A DNA stretch of 14,190 bases from Alphaproteobacteria bacterium (GCA_016285415.1 JAEEQU010000021.1:1-14190); one strand, 5' to 3'. Shown: positions 1 to 7,391, counted from the first letter of the stretch. A program made the numbers and translations. The notes: generated from the sequence alone by a model not told the origin.

Positions 1-1794
1 ACGATCCACCGCCGCCCAATTTGCCTGAACCACATCCATACCCTTCTTTTTGTATGTCTTTTCAATCGCGGTTTTGGCAGATTCTGCGGCAATCTTTGGG
101 TCAATAACCTTGGTCAGATTAAAGAAGTTCAGCATGATAAAAGTGTTAATTCTGTTGCCCAAACCCAATTCCGCCGCGGCACCATTTGCGTCCAAGAAAT
201 ACACATTTGCACGAAGGCGCATCAAGTGTTCTTGTGCATCACGTGGCAGATTTGCAAATGCAACATCTGGGCTAAGCGCGGTATTTATCATAACCGTTCC
301 ACCGGCACGCAGACCACGGAACACATCAAACCGTTGCGCAATCATAAAGTTTGAAACACTAATGAAATCTGCAACTTCAACAAGATATTGACTTTGAATT
401 GGTTTATCCGAAAAACGAATATGTGACGCGGTAAGCCCACCCGATTTCTTGGAATCATACACCGCATACGATTGTGGATATAAATCAGAATTTTCCCCAA
501 CAATTTTCACAATATTTTTCACCGCACCTACGGTTCCATCACTGCCGATACCGTACAGAATCGCGGTCTTTAAATTTGGATTTTCAATTGAAAATGCAGG
601 GTCTGTTTTTAATGATAACTTTGTTAAATCATCATCAATACCAACGGTGAAATTATGGTGCAATTTTTTCAATTTCATGTTTTCAAAAATCGCCGCCACA
701 TCGCGTGGTTTAAATTCTTTGGAACCCAAACCATATCGGCCGCCAAATACCGCCGCCCGATCACCAACCACAGATTTAACATCCATATACAGTGGTTCAC
801 CAATTGCACCCGGTTCTTTGGTTCTATCTAACACCGCAATTTGACGCACCGTTTTCGGCAACGCCGCCAAGAACGCATCTGTTGGGAACGGACGATACAA
901 ATGAATTTTGATTAAACCGAATCCCTTGGGCAAATGCGCCATTGTTTCTTCAATTGTTTCACAGCTAGAGCCCATTGCGACAATGATATTTTCGGCCTTG
1001 TTGTCACCGACATATTCAACCAAACCATATTTGCGTCCAGTCAGTTTTCCAAATTCATCCATACATTCTGCAACTATCGCCGGTGTGTTCATATACAGTG
1101 CATTTGCGGCTTCGCGCCCTTGGAAATAAACATCAGGATTTTGCGCGGTTCCACGAACATGCGGATTATCAGGATTCATACCCGCATTATGATATTTTGC
1201 AACCAAATCTTCGGGAATCATTTTGCGCAGCACATCATCTTCAATACGCACCAGACGCGATTCTTCGTGACTTGTACGGAACCCATCAAAGAAATGTAAG
1301 AATGGCACACGTGCACGCAATGTTGCTGCGTGTGCAATCGCCGCCATATCATGTGCCTGTTGTACATTGTGCGATGACAATAATGCGAATCCAGTTGAAC
1401 GCACAGACATAACATCACTGTGGTCACCAAAAATAGAAAGTGCATGCGTTGCCAATGCACGCGCCGCAACATGCATAACAAACGGTGTTTGTTCGCCCGC
1501 GATTTTATACATGTTTGGTATCATCAACAGCAACCCTTGGGATGCCGTAAATGTTGTGGACAACGCGCCCATCTGTAATGCGCCATGCATTGCGCCGGCG
1601 GCACCGCCTTCGGATTCCATTTCAATTATTTGTGGAATTGCACCCCATATATTTTTCTTGTGCTGAAACGACCATTCATCCGCCAATTCGCCCATAGTAC
1701 TGCTTGGCGTAATAGGATAAATTGCCGCAAAATCAACACACCTGTATGCGACATCGGCCGCCGCCCAATTACCATCAACAATTAAATTAGCCAT
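1..1794 (-). CDS. nifJ: Pyruvate:ferredoxin (flavodoxin) oxidoreductase, N-terminal half (cut by window edge)
   Basis: Oxidises pyruvate to acetyl-CoA and CO2 with coenzyme A, passing electrons to ferredoxin or flavodoxin; a cytoplasmic ThDP and Fe-S enzyme of anaerobic metabolism. The minus-strand frame is open from ATG at 1794 to the left edge: 598 codons of a family usually about 1,170-1,200 residues. Visible family motifs are YPITPSS (about 26-32, with the ThDP-site Thr29), MESEGGAAGAMHGAL (59-73, with Glu62), TASQGLLLMIPNMYKIAGE (83-101), HVAAR (108-112) and DGFRTSHE (170-177). The window therefore holds the pyrimidine-binding domain, the transketolase-C-like domain and part of the gamma domain; the ferredoxin-like and PP domains lie outside. 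AGGGGG lies 9 nt before the start and a promoter lies further upstream. The gene diverges from the ClpP-like gene. Identification is firm; the missing half cannot be judged. Confidence 0.95.
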   Translation of the reverse strand, partial: MANLIVDGNWAAADVAYRCVDFAAIYPITPSSTMGELADEWSFQHKKNIWGAIPQIIEMESEGGAAGAMHGALQMGALSTTFTASQGLLLMIPNMYKIAGEQTPFVMHVAARALATHALSIFGDHSDVMSVRSTGFALLSSHNVQQAHDMAAIAHAATLRARVPFLHFFDGFRTSHEESRLVRIEDDVLRKMIPEDLVAKYHNAGMNPDNPHVRGTAQNPDVYFQGREAANALYMNTPAIVAECMDEFGKLTGRKYGLVEYVGDNKAENIIVAMGSSCETIEETMAHLPKGFGLIKIHLYRPFPTDAFLAALPKTVRQIAVLDRTKEPGAIGEPLYMDVKSVVGDRAAVFGGRYGLGSKEFKPRDVAAIFENMKLKKLHHNFTVGIDDDLTKLSLKTDPAFSIENPNLKTAILYGIGSDGTVGAVKNIVKIVGENSDLYPQSYAVYDSKKSGGLTASHIRFSDKPIQSQYLVEVADFISVSNFMIAQRFDVFRGLRAGGTVMINTALSPDVAFANLPRDAQEHLMRLRANVYFLDANGAAAELGLGNRINTFIMLNFFNLTKVIDPKIAAESAKTAIEKTYKKKGMDVVQANWAAVDR

Positions 1795-1827
1795 AATCTT
1801 AATCCCCCTGATTTTTTATGTCGCACA

Positions 1828-1856
1828 ATCATACCCCCTTTTTCCAAGTAAGGCAA
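1828..1856 (-). promoter_or_regulatory. Sigma-70-like promoter of nifJ
   Basis: Read on the minus strand, TTGCCT (1856-1851) is followed by a 17-nt spacer and TATGAT (1833-1828, five of six consensus). This predicts a start near 1821 and a leader of about 27 nt carrying an AGGGGG ribosome-binding site at 1809-1804. The match is by eye. Confidence 0.55.
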
Positions 1857-1890
1857 GCGATTAAAAATATAAAAATCACCACTTATTTGT

Positions 1891-1919
1891 TTGACAACAC
1901 TATTGTTTTGTATTAGCAT
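1891..1919 (+). promoter_or_regulatory. Sigma-70-like promoter of the ClpP-like gene
   Basis: A perfect TTGACA (1891-1896), a 17-nt spacer and TAGCAT (1914-1919, four of six consensus) precede the ATG at 1942. It is back to back with the nifJ promoter in the 147-bp divergent gap, so the two genes could share a regulator. No clear operator palindrome was seen. Confidence 0.5.
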
Positions 1920-1941
1920 CACAATATAAAAGAGTAAAACC

Positions 1942-2616
1942 ATGGCAATACAAAAATTTAATGGCCCATATATTATGAACCGTTCTGACGAGTTAAATTT
2001 TGCGTCATCGGATTATAAGATATTTATTATGGACAAATTCAAACAAGAAAAGTGCGCAGAATTAATTGCGAACCTGTATTCTATGATAGATTCCGCCACG
2101 GCGCATCCGATGCTTGACACACATTATCAAACAAAATCGCCATACGAATTACCAAAAAATAATCCAATTGCATTGGATGTATACCTTAATTCTGGTGGCG
2201 GTGATTTTGATGTATTAAGTCAATTGTCATCATTATTTGGATTGGCCAAAAGTAAAGGCATCATTATTCGCACATACGTTCCGGCCTATGCCGGCAGTTG
2301 TGCCAGCATGCTTGCCATTCAGGGCACACCGGGGTATCGCATTATGGGTGAAAACGCCCAACATCTTGTTCATTACGGTCGCACAGTTAACGAAGTAAAT
2401 TTGGAAACCGAGGTTGATAAAGCATATCAAGACATGAAAAATCACGCCAATGCGACACAAAAATTATACCTGCAATACACAACCATTTCTGAACCAAAAT
2501 TAAAGGAATTGCGTTCTGACGAATATGGTTATTTATCGGCAACCAAATGCCTGAAATTTGGATTCTGTGATTGGATATTACAAAATAATGGATATTTGAA
2601 ATCAAAAATTAAATAG
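1942..2616 (+). CDS. ClpP-fold (ClpP/SppA-like) serine peptidase, single gene
   Basis: A 224-residue protein whose centre follows the ClpP/crotonase-like peptidase fold. VYLNSGGGDFD (80-90) matches the ClpP strand and oxyanion-loop signature. AGSCASM (117-123) matches the GxxASM nucleophile motif, making Ser122 the likely nucleophile. HLVHYG (141-146) gives the likely catalytic His144. The end, YLSATKCLKFGFCDWIL (197-213), matches the C-terminal FLSA-EYGL-D-IL segment of ClpP. The third catalytic residue is unclear: the Asp expected just before this segment is not at the usual spacing, the nearest being Asp193. About 70 N-terminal residues do not look like ClpP. There is no signal peptide or clear membrane helix, so it is probably cytoplasmic. 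It has its own promoter and terminator. It is unlikely to be the housekeeping ClpP; substrate and any ATPase partner are unknown. Confidence 0.75.
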   Translation: MAIQKFNGPYIMNRSDELNFASSDYKIFIMDKFKQEKCAELIANLYSMIDSATAHPMLDTHYQTKSPYELPKNNPIALDVYLNSGGGDFDVLSQLSSLFGLAKSKGIIIRTYVPAYAGSCASMLAIQGTPGYRIMGENAQHLVHYGRTVNEVNLETEVDKAYQDMKNHANATQKLYLQYTTISEPKLKELRSDEYGYLSATKCLKFGFCDWILQNNGYLKSKIK

Positions 2617-2625
2617 TGGTTATTA

Positions 2626-2649
2626 AAAAACGCCCATTTGGGCGTTTTT
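2626..2649. terminator. Bidirectional intrinsic terminator between convergent genes
   Basis: A perfect inverted repeat, AAAAACGCCCA (2626-2636) and TGGGCGTTTTT (2639-2649), gives a GC-rich stem flanked by A and T runs. It can act on both strands: for the ClpP-like gene ending at 2616 (plus) and the OB-fold gene ending at 2653 (minus). Confidence 0.9.
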
Positions 2650-2652
2650 AAT

Positions 2653-3000
2653 TTACAATTTTTTAATTGCGGATACATCTACTTCTATCATAGATGTGCC
2701 GTTTTTATCAACTTCGCCCCATACCTCAACAAAATCTGTGGGTGCAACCGTTAACCCACCCCAATCTTCTTCGTCTATTTCCAAATTTATTGTTCCGGTG
2801 TTATCTTGGAACACATAAGAATTTTCGCCATTTTTACGCAACAAGTATCCACGAATAATAACTGGCGAATTATCGGTCATTCCGCGCACCTGTTCTACGG
2901 TTACGACCTCCATCATGTTATTGTTCATATTTCCTGGGCCTGCGTACGCGGCCAAGGATGCAATTGCGCCCACCATCGCAACAAGTGATATTTTCTTCAT
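2653..3000 (-). CDS. Secreted OB-fold protein, YgiW/YdeI (BOF) type
   Basis: A 115-residue exported protein. The start at 3000 is preferred because AAGGAAG lies just upstream and the protein then begins with a classic signal peptide (Lys-Lys, hydrophobic stretch to about 17, cut near AYA-G at 20/21). The same frame extends upstream to 3153, but without a signal peptide or ribosome-binding site. The mature part, about 30-115, matches the bacterial OB-fold family: PVIIRGYLLR (46-55), YVFQDNTGTINLEID (62-76), WGGLTV (80-85), and VEVWGEVDKN followed by IEVDV near the end. E. coli relatives YgiW and YdeI are periplasmic and linked to stress tolerance; the ligand here is unknown. A TATAAT at 3048-3043 could serve as its -10. 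It shares its terminator with the convergent ClpP-like gene. Confidence 0.85.
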   Translation of the reverse strand: MKKISLVAMVGAIASLAAYAGPGNMNNNMMEVVTVEQVRGMTDNSPVIIRGYLLRKNGENSYVFQDNTGTINLEIDEEDWGGLTVAPTDFVEVWGEVDKNGTSMIEVDVSAIKKL

Positions 3001-3095
3001 ATTTTCTTCCTTTGGTTGTTTGTGCTTTATTAACACATCAACATTATAAACCAAACCGCCATGAAAATATTTAGGTATGGTTTCGGCACATTTGG

Positions 3096-3123
3096 TTGAA
3101 ATTCTTAAATCTTTTGCTAATAT
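3096..3123 (+). promoter_or_regulatory. Promoter giving a predicted leaderless transcript of the 3131 gene
   Basis: TTGAAA (3096-3101), a 16-nt spacer and TAATAT (3118-3123) lie so close to the ATG at 3131 (7 nt after the -10) that transcription should begin at or next to the start codon. No Shine-Dalgarno sequence precedes the ATG, which agrees with leaderless translation. Confidence 0.5.
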
Positions 3124-3130
3124 TTGAACT

Positions 3131-3406
3131 ATGGACAAAGAAATGATAAACAAAAATAAAAACCAAGAATCAAATTTACATCAACCACAACAAAATCGCC
3201 CAGGATGTAGCATACCTTTAAATGGGTGCTTTACGGTTATTATTTTTTCTATCATCATCTGTATTCTTGTAAACGAATGCCGGCGTTCAAAAATTCGGTT
3301 GGATAATGACAGACGCAAATATCAACAGAACGATAGTATTATTGCGGCGCCACAACTGCCCGACAATACCGCGGTGTTTATGAATCATTTTAATTATAAT
3401 CATTAA
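3131..3406 (+). CDS. Small single-pass membrane protein, unknown
   Basis: I do not recognise this 91-residue protein. It has a polar Asn/Gln/Lys-rich N-terminus (1-28), one hydrophobic segment FTVIIFSIIICILV (34-47), then a basic stretch NECRRSKIRLDNDRRKY and a polar tail. Positive charge after the helix suggests the C-terminus faces the cytoplasm. The gene is supported by a promoter ending 7 nt before the ATG and a hairpin terminator after the stop. Its stop codon overlaps, on the opposite strand, the stop of the metallopeptidase gene: the two TAA codons share the palindrome TTAA at 3403-3406. A second ATG at residue 5 is possible but has no better ribosome-binding site. Function unknown; the ORF is likely but not certainly expressed. 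Confidence 0.55.
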   Translation: MDKEMINKNKNQESNLHQPQQNRPGCSIPLNGCFTVIIFSIIICILVNECRRSKIRLDNDRRKYQQNDSIIAAPQLPDNTAVFMNHFNYNH

Positions 3407-4110
3407 AGGTACTGGTGCAATTTTGCACCATTTTGTCCCAGCCAGTGTTTTGCACGTTCTACACCAAAACCATACAGTGCCCTAACCTGCGCCCAGAATT
3501 CTGGGGAATGGTCCATATGTTTGACATGCGACAATTCATGCATAACCACATACCGCATAACATCATACGGTGCAAACGCAAGTCGCCACGAAAAAGACAT
3601 TGTTCCGGTTGTTGAACACGACCCCCAACGCGACGAAGTATCACGCAGACAAATTCGCCGTGGCCAAAAATCGCGTGGCACACCACGTATCAGATTTTTA
3701 ATTTCTTTTAATAATTCCGCCTTGATAAAATTGCGGACACGACTTTCAATCATACGTTCGTCACCACCGACGAACAGCGTATAAAATCCGTTGTCATTTA
3801 AAACAAACTTATTTGCACGAATTGTTCCGTCATATATTACCCGAACAGATTTATCAAGAAATTCTATCATGTCACCTGATTTTAAATGCTGTTTTTGTGG
3901 TGCATTTTTAAAGAATCGTTCCAACCATCGCCGTTTCTGTTCTACAAATTTCATTGCCGCCGCATTTGACGATACCCATGGTCGTGATATATCAATACGG
4001 CGATTATCACCCGCACGTGGCCGAATAGTAATATTCCGCAACCCACGCCGAACAGTTATAATAACGGGAATTTTTTCACCCCACGAAGTTGTAAATTCAA
4101 TATCTGACAT
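3403..4110 (-). CDS. YgjP-like (DUF45) zinc metallopeptidase-fold protein
   Basis: A 235-residue cytoplasmic protein of the DUF45/YgjP-like M48-related family. The signature is complete: TSSRWGSCSTTGTMSFSWRL (158-177), then the zinc-binding HELSH (191-195) and HSPEFW (201-206), giving two helix histidines plus a downstream His as likely ligands. The N-terminal half (about 15-130) carries the usual RRG-RNITIRPR strand and FVEQKRRWLERF helix. Family members are predicted metal-dependent hydrolases; the physiological substrate is not settled. Its ATG lies inside the last codons of transketolase (14-nt overlap, 4097-4110), so translation is probably coupled. Its last codons hold a hairpin that may terminate the convergent gene. 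Confidence 0.88.
   Translation of the reverse strand: MSDIEFTTSWGEKIPVIITVRRGLRNITIRPRAGDNRRIDISRPWVSSNAAAMKFVEQKRRWLERFFKNAPQKQHLKSGDMIEFLDKSVRVIYDGTIRANKFVLNDNGFYTLFVGGDERMIESRVRNFIKAELLKEIKNLIRGVPRDFWPRRICLRDTSSRWGSCSTTGTMSFSWRLAFAPYDVMRYVVMHELSHVKHMDHSPEFWAQVRALYGFGVERAKHWLGQNGAKLHQYL
3413..3434 (+). terminator. Terminator for the 3131 gene embedded in the convergent coding end
   Basis: TGGTGCAA (3413-3420) and TTGCACCA (3423-3430) form a perfect inverted repeat followed by TTTT on the plus strand, just after the plus-strand stop at 3406. The hairpin lies in the coding 3' end of the metallopeptidase gene. The T run is short, so strength is uncertain. Confidence 0.5.
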
Positions 4111-5881
4111 TTTTCATCTTGGCTTTTATCGCTGCCACTATTTCGTCTGCATCAAATCCACATTCACGATAAACCATATCACCGGGACCCGACATTCCAA
4201 AATTATCTATACCAATTACATCATCGGCAAATTCAAACCAAGACGCCGTTGCGCCGGCCTCAATCGCGATAACGCGACCACGCAATATATTGCGTTTGTA
4301 TTCGGCATTTGTTGCGCGGAAATGCGACACCGATGGGATACTTGCGACCTGAACCCCGATATTCAAACGACGCGCAACCGCAACCGCCAATGGCACTTCG
4401 GATCCGGTCGCAACAATGGTCAGACGTATACGCCGCGCCTTTGATTTATAAATTATATAACCACCGGCATCTATGTAACCATCAACCACCGATTCTATTC
4501 TGAAAACTTTTTGCCGCGACAGTATTATGCATGACGGACGATTTATCTCTGATAATGCGGTTCGCCAAGACCATAAAACCTCGGTCATATTGCATGGGCG
4601 AAACACGTTCATATTTGGAATTAAACGCAGACCTGCGATTTGCTCTATTGGTTGATGCGTCGGCCCATCTGGGCCAACCGCAATACTATCATGCGTCAGA
4701 ACATAAACCACCGGCAACCCTGATAATGCAGAAATTCGCATTGCGCCACGCATATAATCACTGAACACCAAAAATGTTGAACCAACGGCGCGAATACCGC
4801 TGTATGCGATACCGTTCATAATTGCCGCCATTGCATGTTCGCGCACGCCGTAATTTATATAGTTTCCCGAAAAATCATCATATGTTATTTCATGCACCGA
4901 ATCAAAGCGCACATTTGTATTTGGGCCTAAATCAGCACTACCCAAAATTGCGTTTAATCCACGTTGCATCATTTTTTCAAGACATATTCCCGACATTTCA
5001 CGTGTAGAAACAAAATGCGGCGCATCGGGCAATTTAATAATTGGTGCAGATGCATAATGATTTGTATGTGTTGCCACATGCTGTCGTGCCAACGCATGCC
5101 AAGCATCGCGTCCACGCGACGAATCAAAACATTCTATCAGTTGTGCAATTTCCGAATCGGGCAACGCAAAACCATGTGCCTTGGGCGTGCCAGAAATACT
5201 GGACCCCAACCCCAACACCGTATCACACTTAACGAATCGCGGCGCACCAGAATCGGCATTTATCGCGTCATACATTTCATCAAAATCATTTCCATTTGCA
5301 TGGCGCACCGACCAACCCGCCGCACGCATACGCATTTGAACATCAACATCTGTTTGGGCGACCCCTTCCATACTAAGCCCATTGCTGTCCCACAATAAAA
5401 CAAGATTATCTAATTTATACCGTCCGGCGAACGCGATTGCTTCTTGGGCGACCCCTTCCATTAAATCGCCATCACTACACAGACAATAAATCGTTCCACC
5501 CGTATTATTATGCTTCGCGGCAATTGCCATACCAACGGCATTTGCGATGCCCTGGCCCAATGGGCCGGTGGTCGCGGCAACCCCCGAAATTCCAAATTCG
5601 GGATGCCCCGGCAAACCATCAATTTGACGCAAAGAATCTAAATCGCCAATTTTATATCCCGCCAATTTTAATGTCGCATACAGCATCGCCGAACCATGCC
5701 CCGCCGACAGAACAAATTTATCGGTACGCGGATTCAAAAACACCGCATAAATCAACGTGATAATATCCGCCGCCCCCAGCACGATTCCAATATGTCCACT
5801 TTTCGCGCGACGAATGGCACGCAACGCGTCCGAACGCACGACATTTGACATTTCGTGTAAAATCTTGGCATCTATGTTCAT
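4097..5881 (-). CDS. tkt: Transketolase
   Basis: Transfers two-carbon ketol units between sugar phosphates in the non-oxidative pentose phosphate pathway, using ThDP and a divalent metal; cytoplasmic. At 594 residues it is shorter than the usual 650-670. Domains in order are PP (about 1-280), PYR (about 290-455) and C-terminal (about 480-590). Visible motifs are SGHIG (28-32), SAGHGSAMLY (59-68), the ThDP/metal motif SDGDLMEG (136-143) with Asn167, His236, GSADL (314-318), YGVREHAMAAI (344-354) with catalytic Glu348, and THDSIAVGPDGPTHQP (396-411). The first Gly of the GDG motif is Ser here. The missing length is mainly in the linker between the PP and PYR domains. MEGVAQ occurs twice (141 and 171), encoded by an identical 18-nt repeat. 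The gene is divergent from rnhA, overlaps the metallopeptidase gene at its 3' end, and has an extended -10 only 8 nt before its ATG. Confidence 0.95.
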   Translation of the reverse strand: MNIDAKILHEMSNVVRSDALRAIRRAKSGHIGIVLGAADIITLIYAVFLNPRTDKFVLSAGHGSAMLYATLKLAGYKIGDLDSLRQIDGLPGHPEFGISGVAATTGPLGQGIANAVGMAIAAKHNNTGGTIYCLCSDGDLMEGVAQEAIAFAGRYKLDNLVLLWDSNGLSMEGVAQTDVDVQMRMRAAGWSVRHANGNDFDEMYDAINADSGAPRFVKCDTVLGLGSSISGTPKAHGFALPDSEIAQLIECFDSSRGRDAWHALARQHVATHTNHYASAPIIKLPDAPHFVSTREMSGICLEKMMQRGLNAILGSADLGPNTNVRFDSVHEITYDDFSGNYINYGVREHAMAAIMNGIAYSGIRAVGSTFLVFSDYMRGAMRISALSGLPVVYVLTHDSIAVGPDGPTHQPIEQIAGLRLIPNMNVFRPCNMTEVLWSWRTALSEINRPSCIILSRQKVFRIESVVDGYIDAGGYIIYKSKARRIRLTIVATGSEVPLAVAVARRLNIGVQVASIPSVSHFRATNAEYKRNILRGRVIAIEAGATASWFEFADDVIGIDNFGMSGPGDMVYRECGFDADEIVAAIKAKMKNVRY

Positions 5882-5885
5882 TTTG

Positions 5886-5898
5886 TGATATTATATCA
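5886..5898. promoter_or_regulatory. Palindromic divergent promoter of tkt and rnhA
   Basis: TGATAT-T-ATATCA is a near-perfect palindrome in the 36-bp gap. On the minus strand it reads TGATATAAT, a perfect extended -10, ending 8 nt before the tkt ATG. On the plus strand it reads TGATATTAT, an extended -10 for rnhA with a leader of about 17 nt and an AAAAGG site (5904-5909). The two -10 elements overlap, so polymerase can occupy only one at a time. Confidence 0.55.
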
Positions 5899-5917
5899 TA
5901 AACAAAAGGTTAAATAA

Positions 5918-6346
5918 ATGTTAAAAATTTGGACAGACGGCAGTTGTTTGGGTAACCCCGGCCCAGGTGGTTGGGCATTCGTTGCAACCGACGGCACACA
6001 TACCGCGGAACGCAGTGGTGCAGAAATAAACACAACAAATAACCGCATGGAACTTATGGCGGTTCTGCGCGCGGTAACGGCGGCGCACCGACACAGCGAA
6101 ATTGAAATTCACACCGACAGCCAGTATGTAAAAAACGGCATGCAAACATGGATAAAAAATTGGCGCAAGAATAATTGGCGCACTGCGGATAAAAAGCCGG
6201 TCAAGAATCAAGACCTGTGGCAGAAATTGGACGAATCCACATCAAAAATAAAAATTCATTGGGTTTGGGTACGTGGTCATAACGGCGAAGAATTAAACGA
6301 ACGTTGCGACGAATTGGCACGCACCGCCGCCGAAGGTTTGAAATAG
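5918..6346 (+). CDS. rnhA: Ribonuclease HI
   Basis: Cleaves the RNA strand of RNA-DNA hybrids, removing R-loops and primers; cytoplasmic, metal-dependent. The 142 residues match the family length. Catalytic residues are all visible: Asp7 in TDGSCLGNPGPGGWA, Glu45 in NNRMEL, Asp67 in HTDSQYV and Asp131 in ERCDELAR, with the assisting His121 in VRGHNG. The basic Trp-rich handle is present (TWIKNWRKNNWRT, about 77-89). AAAAGG lies about 8 nt before the ATG. The gene is convergent with the interrupted LamG-like gene, with only 16 nt between the stops. Confidence 0.97.
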   Translation: MLKIWTDGSCLGNPGPGGWAFVATDGTHTAERSGAEINTTNNRMELMAVLRAVTAAHRHSEIEIHTDSQYVKNGMQTWIKNWRKNNWRTADKKPVKNQDLWQKLDESTSKIKIHWVWVRGHNGEELNERCDELARTAAEGLK

Positions 6347-6367
6347 TGGCTAGTGTTAGTGGTTAGT
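6345..6367. repeat. Short repeat pair AGTGGYTAGT, left side of the LamG-like gene
   Basis: AGTGGCTAGT (6345-6354) and AGTGGTTAGT (6358-6367) lie in tandem at the convergent junction. The second copy is the exact inverse of 7508-7517 beyond the other end of the gene, and the first differs by one base. The left copies overlap the rnhA stop region and the last codons of the LamG-like gene. See the right-hand pair. Confidence 0.6.
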
Positions 6368-7391
6368 TCCCACTTGGTAAGTATGCTTCTATGACAGGAC
6401 CTGCCACCAAAGTATTTGTTCCGGAAACATTGGTTTTAAAAGTATTACTAACAACATCATAAAGGCCGACAACATTATCCGACTTTCTTTTGCACGGGAT
6501 GCCATCAAACCTTAATGTGTTATCATTATAAATTTTTAAACTATATAAATCCATTTTTGATCTAGGTGATTGAACCGCACCACTAGAATAACAATACGCA
6601 CCAATTAAAATGGGTATATTTGTCGTTCGCGCAGTAGCAGTAAACGTTTTGTTAACTATCTGTGAACCGCTTTCAATATTATAAACGGCGTACCGACCAC
6701 CCGCGGCATCAAAGTAATGAGAGCACTTTTTATAAGGATTAGCCACGGTTGTACTGGTATCACTGAATCCTGCTGAGTAATAAAATAAATTGGAGTTATT
6801 GGTTCCCATATATGCAGATGCCGAACCTACCCCGCCAACTATAACTTGCCAACTACCAAGTGAAGCATACATTTTTGTCTCTGCCTGAAATTTGATTTTG
6901 TTATTTGGAATATCTGAATAAAATCTTAATCCAGTATTTATATAAGCCCCTGTACCACTAACACCATCAAAAGAAATATATTCCAATGGGATATATTCGC
7001 TGGGCAATTGTGCCAATTTCATGGCTCTTATTTCCCATATATAACAATTTTCATCTGTGGGTTCGGCATTGGGGGCCCATTCAGTGCATACAAATTCGGT
7101 ATCTATGGCATTTTGAACCGCGGCATTGGCATCCGCGGCGGTAACCAACGCATCTGTTTGTTATGCGTAATTTTGTGTGGCGTCATAAATCGCCTTTTGC
7201 CCAATTGTGCCATCGGTATTTGTCGTTGTTATAACTGTATCAGAATTTACCGCAGAAATCTTTTCCTGTTTGGTTGCAATTTGTGCATCAACATATGTTT
7301 TTGATGTGGTAATTTTATCGCCGGCCGCAAATGCGACGTTACAAATAGCAAACCCCACAATACACAAAACGATGGACAACGATTTTTTCAT
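6363..7391 (-). pseudogene. Secreted LamG-like (concanavalin-fold) protein gene with an in-frame TAA
   Basis: Read through, the gene encodes about 342 residues. It starts at 7391 (CAGGGA upstream) with a signal peptide cut near AFA-A (residue 22/23), then KTYVDAQIATKQEKIS (31-46), a coiled or stalk-like segment. From about 110 a C-terminal domain of the LamG/concanavalin type follows: LEYISFDG-TGAYINTG at its start and YSLKIYNDN, CKRKSDNVVGLYDVVSNTFKTN and LVAGP near its end. Codon 77 (7163-7161) is TAA. The same frame continues afterwards with no further stop to 6363, so this is a nonsense change, not a frameshift. No ATG with a ribosome-binding site follows closely; translation would need restart at a TTG near 7148. 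It could be a fresh pseudogene, a read-through gene or a sequence error. Function is unknown; likely a cell-surface or secreted binding protein. Confidence 0.75.

Noticed and set aside
3001..3153. Upstream extension of the OB-fold protein to an ATG at 3153
   Set aside because: It would place a signal peptide in the middle of the protein and overlap the divergent gene's promoter; the start at 3000 has AAGGAAG and a normal signal peptide.
3791..4444. Plus-strand open frame of 217 codons spanning the metallopeptidase and transketolase genes
   Set aside because: It runs opposite two genes with clear family motifs and resembles no protein family; its openness follows from the codon bias of the real strand.
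7161..7163. TAA reassigned as a sense codon in this organism
   Set aside because: TAA clearly ends rlmE, the rodZ-like gene, the metallopeptidase and the M-domain gene, so general reassignment is excluded; only a local event remains possible.
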